Shown here piece after piece: positions 1-5,281 of a DNA stretch of 5,281 nt (within the stretch, counting starts at the first letter, position 1; every line of letters begins with the position of its first letter). The position numbers and the translations under genes were made by a program. The DNA lies in contig JAGSPQ010000331.1 in the NCBI GenBank assembly GCA_018262385.1, forward strand, positions 1-5,281. The letters are read 5' to 3'. Origin of the DNA: Myxococcaceae bacterium (GTDB lineage: Bacteria; Myxococcota; Myxococcia; Myxococcales; Myxococcaceae). A model generated the notes under the pieces. It was not told where the DNA came from. It made no database searches and saw nothing but the letters and a program-made list of their open reading frames with translations.

Positions 1-1
1 T

Positions 2-94
2 ACGGACTTTTTCCCTCTCCGGCGGGGCACTCCCCCGGATTCGCGCCCCTCGGCCAATGCTTACCTTTGGCTCAACAAAGGAGAGGTGCCATGA
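2..94 (+). CDS. Possible 3' end of an upstream gene (partial)
   Basis: This frame is open from the window edge to a TGA at 92-94. The stop overlaps the ATG at 91 of the next gene in an ATGA arrangement, a common sign of translational coupling in compact operons. The tail of about 30 residues is rich in Pro and Arg, then ends Tyr-Leu-Trp-Leu-Asn-Lys-Gly-Glu-Val-Pro. Third codon positions are somewhat richer in G/C in this frame than in the two other forward frames, but the sample is tiny. The family cannot be recognised from so little. The alternative is that these bases are untranslated leader of the gene at 91. Confidence 0.4.
   Translation, partial: TDFFPLRRGTPPDSRPSANAYLWLNKGEVP
77..83 (+). 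promoter_or_regulatory. Ribosome binding site deciding the start at 91
   Basis: AAAGGAG lies 7 bases before the ATG at 91, a near-ideal Shine-Dalgarno sequence and spacing. It favours 91 over an in-frame TTG at 67, which would put the Shine-Dalgarno inside the coding region. If the upstream frame is a real gene, the site lies within its last codons, as expected for coupled genes. Confidence 0.7.
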
Positions 95-519
95 AACGCT
101 CGACCGGAAGCTCGATGGTGGAAGGCGGTTACTACTGGAACATCAACGAGTGGCGCATCGTCGCCGTGCTGGGCGAGCGCGGGGTGCTGGAGGGAACCCC
201 GGAGGATCGCTACCTGCGCGTTCCGCTTCCGCTGCTCGTCCCGCTGGCGCTGTTGATGGGCGGCCTGTACGTGATGTTCCTGCCGCTGATCGGCTTCGTG
301 GTCGCCCTCTACGCGCTCGCGCGCAAGGTGGGGCTCGCAGGCTCACGCGCGTTGCAGAAGGTGGTGGTGGCGCCGACCTGGCAGCCCGGCGAGGCGCACT
401 TCGCCGGTAAAGCCGAGGAGCCCAACCCGGACCAGGACGTCGCCAGCCTGGGCAAACCGCTCGATGACCTCAAGGAGCTGATCGACGCCGCGCGGAAGGC
501 CGAGAAGAGCGGTCACTGA
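91..519 (+). CDS. Small membrane protein of unknown function
   Basis: A protein of 142 residues with no family I can name. The first 45 residues are soluble and include a Gly-Tyr-Tyr-Trp-Asn stretch (13-17) and a Trp-Arg-Ile-Val strand-like segment. Residues 46-78 are strongly hydrophobic and long enough for two short membrane helices with a tight Met-Gly-Gly turn, ending in Ala-Arg-Lys. This suggests a helical hairpin with both ends on the cytoplasmic side. The tail has a Trp-x-Pro-Gly-Glu-Ala-His segment (97-103), a Pro/Asp-rich linker and a charged amphipathic helix (about 122-140). The ATG at 91 is preferred because of its strong Shine-Dalgarno. It may be cotranslated with an upstream gene ending at 94. 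Membrane location is well supported; the function is unknown. Confidence 0.85.
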   Translation: MKRSTGSSMVEGGYYWNINEWRIVAVLGERGVLEGTPEDRYLRVPLPLLVPLALLMGGLYVMFLPLIGFVVALYALARKVGLAGSRALQKVVVAPTWQPGEAHFAGKAEEPNPDQDVASLGKPLDDLKELIDAARKAEKSGH

Positions 520-571
520 TGCGTCGCGTTTGGCGCGGGCCAACCCGTGTGCGCAGCCGGCGGGGTGCGGC

Positions 572-577
572 TAGGGT
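572..577 (+). promoter_or_regulatory. Possible -10 element of a leaderless promoter
   Basis: TAGGGT fits the TAnnnT pattern of a housekeeping -10 element. It ends 6 bases before the ATG at 584, so transcription would begin at or next to the start codon. No Shine-Dalgarno precedes that ATG, which fits a leaderless mRNA. The expected -35 region (about 549-554, GTGCGC) is a poor match to TTGACA. A 5-base inverted repeat (AGCCG at 555-559 and CGGCT at 568-572) overlaps the spacer and could be an operator half-site pair or chance in GC-rich DNA. Confidence 0.35.
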
Positions 578-583
578 GCGGGG

Positions 584-1567
584 ATGTCGATCGACTCCCT
601 CGGGGCGGTGTTTCCCGAAGTGCGTGCGCCAGATTGGGACGGCCACGAGCGCTGCGTCGCCCGCCGGCTGCTCGCGAGCAATGACGCGCCCTGGCTGGCG
701 TTCTCCGTCCAGCGGGGCCCGTTCAAGGCGTTCGTGAGCAGCACGCAGCTCACCGCGGCCGGCGTCGACCTGCCGGCGCTCGAGCGCTCGGCGGTTGCCC
801 GGTTGGCGACGAGCGCACCCGAGCAGCGCCGAAAGATGAACCTCGCGCGCGAGCCGGGGAGCGAAGAGGTGCCGGTGGTGCTGCTCGAGGGCGAACGCGC
901 GGCGGCGCGCATCGCCGACCCCGAGGCGCTGCGCGCACTCCACCAGGAGCTCGGGAGCGACACGCTGGCAGTCGCCATCCCGAGCACCTCCCAGCTCGTC
1001 GCCACGCCTGCCGCGATTGCCTTGAGGCACCCGGTTCTCAACCTCACCACCCATCTGCTCGAGCGCGCTGCCGCGGAACATCGGCTGAGTGCTCGCCTCT
1101 TCCTGGTGCAGAGCGGAGTGGTCAGTGGGTGGATCCGCACTGCGGCCGACGAAGCGGGGCCCGCCCAACCCGACTTCGTGGCCTTGCGCGCCGCCGCGTA
1201 CCCGGACGGAAACCCGGGCCCGCGCCCGGCAATGGATGCGCTGTGGACGGCGACCTTCCAGCTGAAGCAGTGGCTGTTCGCCACCACGCCGGGCAAACCC
1301 ACCGAGCCTTACGTGAGCGAGCACGGCGGCAAGCAGTGGGCGTTTGCGTTCACCGACAGCGCGCACCTCGAGCGCTTCCTCACCCAGAATGGGCTGCGCG
1401 GCTCCGGCGACGTCATCTTTCTCGCGATGCCCGTCGATGGCGCGCGCCGCTGGCTCGAGCAGATGGGCGCGCGCGGGGTGTTCGGCGTGCAGTTCAATTT
1501 CGCCGGCCCGGGCTGGTTCGCGCCCACCCAGAACCTGGCGGCGATCCACAAGCACCTGATGGGCTGA
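584..1567 (+). CDS. Two-part cytoplasmic protein, DUF1444-like / SseB-like
   Basis: A soluble protein of 327 residues with no signal peptide or membrane segment. The N-terminal half (about 1-190) has alternating strands and helices (Ala-Phe-Ser-Val-Gln-Arg at 39-44, Val-Pro-Val-Val-Leu-Leu at 96-101, Leu-Ala-Val-Ala-Ile at 128-132). It has a loose resemblance to the DUF1444/YtpQ fold; I could not match it to a signature. The C-terminal part (about 225-325) has the feel of SseB-type domains: a Phe-Thr-Asp segment (256-258), Met-Pro-Val-Asp-Gly (282-286), then Val-Gln-Phe-Asn-Phe-Ala-Gly-Pro-Gly (302-310). Both names are impressions. The ATG at 584 lacks a Shine-Dalgarno but sits just after a -10-like element. 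Its stop is 13 bases before rtcA, so the two genes are probably cotranscribed. Hypothetical is the safe label. Confidence 0.85.
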   Translation: MSIDSLGAVFPEVRAPDWDGHERCVARRLLASNDAPWLAFSVQRGPFKAFVSSTQLTAAGVDLPALERSAVARLATSAPEQRRKMNLAREPGSEEVPVVLLEGERAAARIADPEALRALHQELGSDTLAVAIPSTSQLVATPAAIALRHPVLNLTTHLLERAAAEHRLSARLFLVQSGVVSGWIRTAADEAGPAQPDFVALRAAAYPDGNPGPRPAMDALWTATFQLKQWLFATTPGKPTEPYVSEHGGKQWAFAFTDSAHLERFLTQNGLRGSGDVIFLAMPVDGARRWLEQMGARGVFGVQFNFAGPGWFAPTQNLAAIHKHLMG

Positions 1568-1580
1568 GCCCGATGACTCG

Positions 1581-2597
1581 ATGGTGGTGATCGATGGTTC
1601 AGCGGGCGAAGGGGGCGGCCAGGTGCTGCGAACGGCGCTTGGCCTCTCCCTCGTGACGCAGACGCCATTTCAGATGGTGAAGATTCGCGGGCGGCGGCCG
1701 AAGCCGGGTCTGCAGCGCCAGCACCTGGCCTGCGTGAAAGCGGCCGCGATGATTGGCGACGCGTCGGTCGAGGGCGACGCGCTCTCCTCGCAGGAGCTGG
1801 TCTTTCATCCGCGCGCGCTGCGGCCGGGCAACTACGAGGTCGCGATCGGCTCGGCCGGGAGCACCACGCTGCTGTTGCAGGCAGTGCTCCCCGCGCTGCT
1901 GCGGGCGAGCGGGCCGACGACGCTCTCGCTCGAGGGTGGCACCCACAACCGGCTGGCTCCGACCTTCGAGTTCCTCGCGCGGAGCTTCTTGCCGGTGCTC
2001 GCCCAGCTCGGCGCACGGGTCGAGGTGAAGCTGGTGCGGTACGGCTTCGAGCCCGCGGGCGGCGGACGGATCGAGGTCTCGGTCACCCCTGCTCCGCTGA
2101 AGCCAATCGAGCTGCTCCAGCGCGGAGAGCTGATCAGCCGCGGCGCGACTGCCGTCATCTCCTCGATTCCATCCAGGGTCGCGGTGCGCGAGCTGGCGAT
2201 GGTTGAGCAGGATCTGGACTTCGCGCCCACCGAGCTGCGCTCCGAGCACGTCACGGCGTCCAGCCCCGGCAACGCGATCATCATCACCCTCACCTACCAG
2301 CACGTGACCGACGTGTTCGTGGGCCTCGGTGAGCGCGGCGTCACTGCCGAGAAGGTGGCGCATCGCACCACGGGCGAAGTGAAGCGGTCGCTGCGAACCG
2401 ATGCCCCGGTCGGGCCGCACCTGGCGGATCAGCTGATGATCCCGTTCGCGCTCGCGGGCGGCGGCGCCTTCCGCACTGTCGAACTCACCAAGCATTCACT
2501 CACCCAACTCGAGCTCATCCCGCGCTTCCTCGACGTGAAGCTCGAATGCCAGGCAGAGGGACACGGCACCTGGCGCTTCGGGGTGAGTCAGGCGTAG
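1581..2597 (+). CDS. rtcA: RNA 3'-terminal phosphate cyclase RtcA
   Basis: RtcA (EC 6.5.1.4) converts an RNA 3'-phosphate to a 2',3'-cyclic phosphate with ATP, through a covalent histidine-AMP intermediate; it acts in RNA repair and end processing in the cytoplasm. At 338 residues it has the family's usual length. Visible hallmarks are Ile-Asp-Gly-Ser and Gly-Glu-Gly-Gly-Gly-Gln at 4-14, Arg-Pro-x-Pro-Gly-Leu-x-x-Gln-His at 39-48, Gly-Ser-Ala-Gly-Ser-Thr at 90-95, Gly-Gly-Thr-His-Asn at 119-123, Gly-Gly-Gly at 160-162, His-Leu-Ala-Asp-Gln-Leu at 280-285 and Leu-Ala-Gly-Gly-Gly at 291-295. His305 aligns with the adenylated histidine (His309 in E. coli) and is kept, which argues against the inactive Rcl1 type. 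The usual Thr-Asn after it reads Thr-Gln (308-309). The start matches the family N-terminus, though no clear Shine-Dalgarno is seen. No rtcB or rtcR is in view. Confidence 0.96.
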   Translation: MVVIDGSAGEGGGQVLRTALGLSLVTQTPFQMVKIRGRRPKPGLQRQHLACVKAAAMIGDASVEGDALSSQELVFHPRALRPGNYEVAIGSAGSTTLLLQAVLPALLRASGPTTLSLEGGTHNRLAPTFEFLARSFLPVLAQLGARVEVKLVRYGFEPAGGGRIEVSVTPAPLKPIELLQRGELISRGATAVISSIPSRVAVRELAMVEQDLDFAPTELRSEHVTASSPGNAIIITLTYQHVTDVFVGLGERGVTAEKVAHRTTGEVKRSLRTDAPVGPHLADQLMIPFALAGGGAFRTVELTKHSLTQLELIPRFLDVKLECQAEGHGTWRFGVSQA

Positions 2598-2604
2598 GCG
2601 AACA

Positions 2605-2630
2605 GCCACCCGCCACGCAAAGCGGTTGGC
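2605..2630 (+). terminator. Weak hairpin after rtcA, possible terminator
   Basis: GCCACCCGC (2605-2613) pairs with GCGGTTGGC (2622-2630) in a nine-position stem with one C-T mismatch and an eight-base loop (CACGCAAA), starting 8 bases after the rtcA stop. No T-run follows, so it is not a standard intrinsic terminator. It may still mark the end of the rtcA unit, help RNA stability, or be chance pairing. Confidence 0.3.
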
Positions 2631-2670
2631 CGCCCGTCGCCGCTCGTCGTTTGACACTGCGTCGGACCCC

Positions 2671-3681
2671 ATGGGACCGTCCCCGCGCAGAAGCGCTGGA
2701 GGTCTCGTGCTGTCCTGGGTTGCCGCGCTCGTCCTGTCCGCTTGCGACCTCGACGCCGCCACCCACGCGCAGCTCGCGACGCTCACCTCCCCCGCCCAGC
2801 GCAGCACCTATCGTTTCGAGCTCTCCGTGCTCGACGGTCGACTGCAGGTTCGACTGGTGACCGACAACGGGCTGGTTCGCTCCCGGGAGGTTGCGGCGAC
2901 CGGTGCTTGCGAAGACGACGCGATGGTCGCCGCCGTCATCCTGTCGGCCTGGATGGCGCAATCGGAGCCAGCACGAAGCCCGCGCGCGTTGACGAAGCCC
3001 GCACCGCGCCCGGCACCGGTGCGGCCCGCTCCGTCACCCGTCCAGGCGCCTGAACCCGCCGAGCAAACCCCGTCTGCTCCCGCCGTCACCAGCGTCGACC
3101 CCGAGCCCGCGCCGTCAGCCAGCCCGCCCGAAGAGGACCCCGGGCGTCCTCTCCCAAGAGAGCCGGCCGGGAAGGCTCGATGGATGTGGTCCGCGTCGCT
3201 GGAAGGGGGAGCCGTCATCGGCGGCGGTGGCGCACCGGCGCTGACCTTGCGCGCTGAAGGCGGGATGCGGCTCGGAGTGGTCGTCGATCTCACGGTCGCG
3301 ATGGAACGGGAGCAGGCCCTCGGCGCAGGCAGTGTTCTCTGGTCCCGCGAATTCGGCGGCGTCGGGATCCGGGTGCGCTGGCTTCCTGAGAAGCGGTGGC
3401 TGATCGACGCTTCGTTGAGCCTGGCCGCGGGCGTGGTCTTTGCGCGCGGAGTCGGCTTCACTGCCGTGTCGGGCTCCGGCCAGATCGACGGTGGCGCGTG
3501 CGCTGGAGTGGTGGTGGGCGGATACGAGCTGGGCCCATTCGGAGTGTTCCTTTCTGCGCGCGGGTGCGGCTGGCCCTGGGCCCCGCGGATTGCGGTCGAG
3601 GGGGTCGAGGAGCAACTGCAGCTGCCGGTGTTCGAAGGAGTGATGGGCATCGGGGTGATGTGGGGCGGCCGGGGTGGGTGA
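2671..3681 (+). CDS. Exported protein: N-terminal domain, Pro-rich linker, barrel-like C-terminus
   Basis: From the ATG at 2671 the product has 336 residues. Arg6-Arg7 are followed by a hydrophobic stretch (about 10-24) and Leu-Ser-Ala-Cys (22-25), a good lipobox, so it is exported and possibly lipid-anchored. Alternatively Cys25 pairs with Cys80 in the small domain that follows (about 25-97), whose pattern of strands, Cys and a hydrophobic Ala/Val helix recalls other myxobacterial envelope proteins. Residues about 100-167 are a Pro/Ala-rich spacer. Residues 170-336 are Gly-rich alternating strands without long hydrophobic helices, consistent with a small outer-membrane beta-barrel, though the final residue is not Phe or Trp. 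A GTG at 2707 has a GGAGG 4 bases upstream but would remove the two arginines; a TTG at 2626 is less likely. Its stop overlaps the sigma gene, so the two probably act together. Function unknown. Confidence 0.85.
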   Translation: MGPSPRRSAGGLVLSWVAALVLSACDLDAATHAQLATLTSPAQRSTYRFELSVLDGRLQVRLVTDNGLVRSREVAATGACEDDAMVAAVILSAWMAQSEPARSPRALTKPAPRPAPVRPAPSPVQAPEPAEQTPSAPAVTSVDPEPAPSASPPEEDPGRPLPREPAGKARWMWSASLEGGAVIGGGGAPALTLRAEGGMRLGVVVDLTVAMEREQALGAGSVLWSREFGGVGIRVRWLPEKRWLIDASLSLAAGVVFARGVGFTAVSGSGQIDGGACAGVVVGGYELGPFGVFLSARGCGWPWAPRIAVEGVEEQLQLPVFEGVMGIGVMWGGRGG

Positions 3682-4267
3682 AAGGTTTCGGCGCGTCGAC
3701 ACCTCTGAACGGGTGCTCACCGCCGAGGCGACCATTTCCTTCGAGGCAAGGGCAAGGCCGACGCTTGCAGACGTCTATGCTCAGCACGTCACCTCCGTCA
3801 TCGCCTGGGCTGCCCGTCTCGGCGGACCGCTGATTGATCCCGAGGATGTGGCCCACGACGTCTTCGTCACCGCCGCCAGGAAGCTGAGCGGACTCGCGGG
3901 CCCGGAGCACCTCGCGGTGTGGCTCTACACCTTGACGCGCAATGAGGTCCGCAATCGCCGCCGCCAGGTACGCCTTCGAAAGTTCCTGCTCGGTCTGTGG
4001 GGTAGGGACCTGTCCGCTGAAGACCCACGCCCACTGGCCCCCGACGCACTGGAGCAGGCCGCGACCGCCGCGCTCGTCCGTGCGGCGCTCGAGCGCCTGA
4101 GCGAACGGCAGCGGGAAGTCCTGGTGCTGTTCGAGCTCGAAGGTCGCTCAGGCGCGGAGGTCGCCGCCTTTGTCGGCGTGAAGGAAGCCAACATCTGGGT
4201 CGTGCTCCATCGCGCGCGTGCCGCGCTGGCGAGGGAAGTCGAACGCCTCGAGGAGGATTCAAAGTGA
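3674..4267 (+). CDS. ECF-type RNA polymerase sigma factor
   Basis: A sigma-70 family protein of 197 residues with only regions 2 and 4, hence the extracytoplasmic-function type. Region 2 spans about 31-100, with the core-binding Asp-Pro-Glu-Asp-Val-Ala-His-Asp-Val-Phe segment at 55-64, Trp83 and Thr88-Arg89-Asn90 in the part that melts the -10, and a basic Arg-rich end at 94-103. A linker (about 104-132) leads to region 4 (about 135-190), with Leu-Ser-Glu-Arg-Gln-Arg-Glu-Val-Leu at 142-150 and a helix-turn-helix at about 157-182 that would read the -35. The GTG at 3674 overlaps the upstream stop by 8 bases; a GTG at 3713 would give 184 residues and is also possible, as neither has a good Shine-Dalgarno. 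It is coupled to the membrane protein that follows, its likely regulator. The ECF subgroup cannot be assigned by eye. Confidence 0.93.
   Translation: MGERFRRVDTSERVLTAEATISFEARARPTLADVYAQHVTSVIAWAARLGGPLIDPEDVAHDVFVTAARKLSGLAGPEHLAVWLYTLTRNEVRNRRRQVRLRKFLLGLWGRDLSAEDPRPLAPDALEQAATAALVRAALERLSERQREVLVLFELEGRSGAEVAAFVGVKEANIWVVLHRARAALAREVERLEEDSK
4251..4256 (+). promoter_or_regulatory. Ribosome binding site for the membrane protein gene
   Basis: AGGAGG, a full Shine-Dalgarno core, lies 7 bases before the GTG at 4264 and inside the last codons of the sigma gene. With the GTGA stop/start overlap it fixes the start codon and implies that the two proteins are made together. Confidence 0.8.
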
Positions 4268-4887
4268 GCGAAGACACCACGGCAGCCGAGCGCCGCGCGC
4301 TGGAGCTGCTGCGCCAGCATGATCCGGCTTTGAGCGTTCGTCCCGGCGCGGCCGCTCGAGTCGAAGCCCGCCTCCACAGGCCGGCAAAGAAGCCACGCTA
4401 CGTCGGGCCGTTGGTGATCGCGGCCATTGCACTCTCGACCGCAAGCTTCGCCGCGAAAGCCCTCTTCTGGCCCGCGCCGGTCACGCCGGTCACTCCCCGC
4501 GTGGTCTCGGCTCCCGTCGTGCAAGCAGCGCCTGAGCCGGTCGCGGTGCCGGCACCGCGCGGGTCATCGCTCCTCGAAGAGGCTCGGCTGCTCGAGCGGG
4601 TGGCGCAGGAGTTGAAGAAGGGGCAGGTCACGGAAGCCCTGGCCGGCGTCGAGGCGCACGAAGCGAAGTACCCGTTCGGCGTGCTTCGACTCGAAGCCCT
4701 CGGCTTTCGCGTGCAGGCCTTCGAGCAGCTCGGCGCCGAGAACGTCACTGCGGCGATGGCCGAGCAATGGGTGGCCGCGCTGTCTGATCTGGGCCGGTGC
4801 TCCGATGCCGCGCGCCTCGCCAGGCAGTCGGCGCCTGCCCAGCGGGAGGCATTCAACCGCGCGTTGAAAGGTTTCTGTTCGCCGTGA
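4264..4887 (+). CDS. Single-pass membrane protein with TPR-like domain, putative sigma regulator
   Basis: A protein of 207 residues. A short charged N-terminal part (1-46, helix with Glu-Leu-Leu-Arg-Gln-His-Asp at 14-20) precedes one membrane helix at about 47-67. The Lys/Arg-rich flank before it (42-45) puts the N-terminus in the cytoplasm. A Pro/Val/Ala linker (about 69-99) leads to a helical region (101-205) with a TPR-like rhythm: Leu-Leu-Glu-Glu-Ala at 103-107, Gly-Gln-Val-x-x-Ala-Leu at 120-126, Tyr-Pro-x-Gly at 136-139. Cys179 and Cys205 could form a disulfide outside the cytoplasm. Topology and the GTGA overlap with the sigma gene suggest an anti-sigma or sensing partner. The zinc-binding His-x3-Cys-x2-Cys motif of classical anti-sigma factors is absent, so this role is inference. 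It could instead be an envelope structural protein cotranscribed with the sigma factor. Confidence 0.88.
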   Translation: MSEDTTAAERRALELLRQHDPALSVRPGAAARVEARLHRPAKKPRYVGPLVIAAIALSTASFAAKALFWPAPVTPVTPRVVSAPVVQAAPEPVAVPAPRGSSLLEEARLLERVAQELKKGQVTEALAGVEAHEAKYPFGVLRLEALGFRVQAFEQLGAENVTAAMAEQWVAALSDLGRCSDAARLARQSAPAQREAFNRALKGFCSP

Positions 4888-4899
4888 CCTTTCCTCGTT

Positions 4900-5281
4900 G
4901 TGCGCTTCCCGTTCATCGGCCTGGTCCTGGTTGCGGTGGTCGGCTGCAGGGCAGCCAGCCAGCTCGGCGAAGAGTGCGCGATGGTGAAACGGGACGTGGA
5001 TGGCGGACGGCTGTTCCTCACGAACGGCGAAATCAAGGTTGGCGCCGGGAAGGACTTCCTCTCGTTTGGCAGCACCGACTGCGACGACCTGATTTGCGTG
5101 CGCGACTCGGACCATGCGCCCTCGGATGGCGGCCCGCTGAATCCGAACGAAACGGCGAGGGGATATTGCTCGAAGAGCTGCCTCATCGGAAATGCGTGTC
5201 CCTCGGCCAGCGCGAAGCTGGATGGCGATCCCCGGACCCGATTGACGTGCCGCCCGCTGTTGCTCGACGCCGAGACGCTGC
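4900..5281 (+). CDS. Cys-rich lipoprotein, CglC-like (5' part, cut by window edge)
   Basis: An uninterrupted frame of 127 codons runs off the window. The GTG start gives Met-Arg, a hydrophobic stretch (3-14) and the lipobox Val-Val-Gly-Cys (13-16), so this is a lipoprotein with Arg at +2. The mature part shows Cys26, 61, 66, 90, 94, 100 and 117, probably oxidised in pairs outside the cytoplasm. A Phe-Leu-Ser-Phe-Gly-Ser-Thr-Asp-Cys segment (53-61), then Asp-Leu-x-Cys-Val-Arg-Asp (63-69), Gly-Tyr-Cys-Ser (88-91) and Cys-Arg-Pro-Leu-Leu-Leu-Asp (117-123), fit my memory of the adventurous gliding motility lipoprotein CglC of myxobacteria. That is recall, not a search, so no symbol is given. The start lies 12 bases after the preceding stop with no clear Shine-Dalgarno, so it probably belongs to the same transcript. 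Another Cys-rich lipoprotein family is possible. Confidence 0.85.
   Translation, partial: MRFPFIGLVLVAVVGCRAASQLGEECAMVKRDVDGGRLFLTNGEIKVGAGKDFLSFGSTDCDDLICVRDSDHAPSDGGPLNPNETARGYCSKSCLIGNACPSASAKLDGDPRTRLTCRPLLLDAETL

Noticed and set aside
530..543. Short hairpin TTGGC-GCGG-GCCAA as a terminator after the small membrane protein
   Set aside because: The stem is only 5 base pairs and no T-run follows, so it is not distinguishable from chance in GC-rich DNA.
470..1555. Long open frame of 361 codons on the - strand
   Set aside because: It lies opposite the 584-1567 gene and its product is a low-complexity Arg/Ala/Gly-rich string typical of the reverse frame of GC-rich coding DNA. The + strand gene has better protein character and rtcA follows it closely.
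1599..2495. Open frame of 298 codons on the - strand
   Set aside because: It lies entirely opposite rtcA, which is identified by family motifs along its whole length; the reverse frame is a shadow.
2651..2656. Perfect TTGACA as a -35 element for the sigma operon
   Set aside because: No TAnnnT or similar -10 lies 16-18 bases downstream (that region is GGACCGTCCCC), and the spacing would put the start of transcription after the ATG at 2671. It could only serve the GTG at 2707, and then with a very poor -10.
2598..2690. ECF-type self-regulated promoter (AAC in -35, CGTC-like in -10) upstream of the sigma operon
   Set aside because: Scattered AAC and GTC words are present, but no pair with suitable spacing stands out, and the target motif of this sigma is unknown.
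2808..3650. Open frame of 280 codons on the - strand
   Set aside because: It is opposite the exported protein gene and its product is Ser/Pro/Thr-rich without recognisable domains; the + strand frame has a signal peptide and joins the sigma gene by overlap.
4398..5186. Open frame of 262 codons on the - strand
   Set aside because: It runs antisense across the TPR-like membrane protein gene and the lipoprotein gene, both of which have good starts and domain features. Its product is Ser/Arg-rich with no recognisable pattern.

Overview
The window is GC-rich (by eye about two thirds G+C), densely coded, and has every gene on the + strand. Very short or overlapping gene junctions, GTG starts, lipoproteins, and a sigma factor next to a membrane-anchored TPR-like protein all point to a myxobacterium or relative (Myxococcota). 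This placement rests on protein style and gene order, since no marker gene is present. No rRNA, tRNA, CRISPR array or mobile element was seen, and no stretch above 300 bases lacks a gene.

Left part (1-2597). The window opens with what may be the last 30 codons of an upstream gene, ending in an ATGA overlap with a small two-helix membrane protein of unknown function (91-519). A 64-base gap holds a possible leaderless promoter. It precedes a two-gene unit: a 327-residue cytoplasmic protein with a faint DUF1444-like front half and SseB-like back half (584-1567), then, 13 bases later, a convincing RNA 3'-terminal phosphate cyclase, RtcA (1581-2597). The ligase RtcB and the activator RtcR are not visible, so this RtcA lies outside the classic rtcBA arrangement within this window. 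A short imperfect hairpin follows rtcA.

Right part (2671-5281). Four genes are packed tightly enough to be one transcript: an exported protein with a small Cys-bearing N-terminal domain, a proline-rich linker and a Gly-rich, possibly beta-barrel C-terminus; an ECF-type sigma factor that overlaps it by 8 bases; a single-pass membrane protein with a TPR-like periplasmic part, joined to the sigma gene by a GTGA overlap and a strong Shine-Dalgarno; and, 12 bases further, a Cys-rich lipoprotein resembling the adventurous gliding motility lipoprotein CglC, cut by the window edge.

The simplest reading of the right part is an envelope-related regulatory cassette. The sigma factor would be controlled by the membrane protein encoded next to it, with exported or surface proteins as sensor, partner or target. 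That role is inferred from gene order and topology. No gene here can be claimed with confidence as part of a wholly new system, but the sigma cassette and the orphan RtcA pair are the parts most worth following up.
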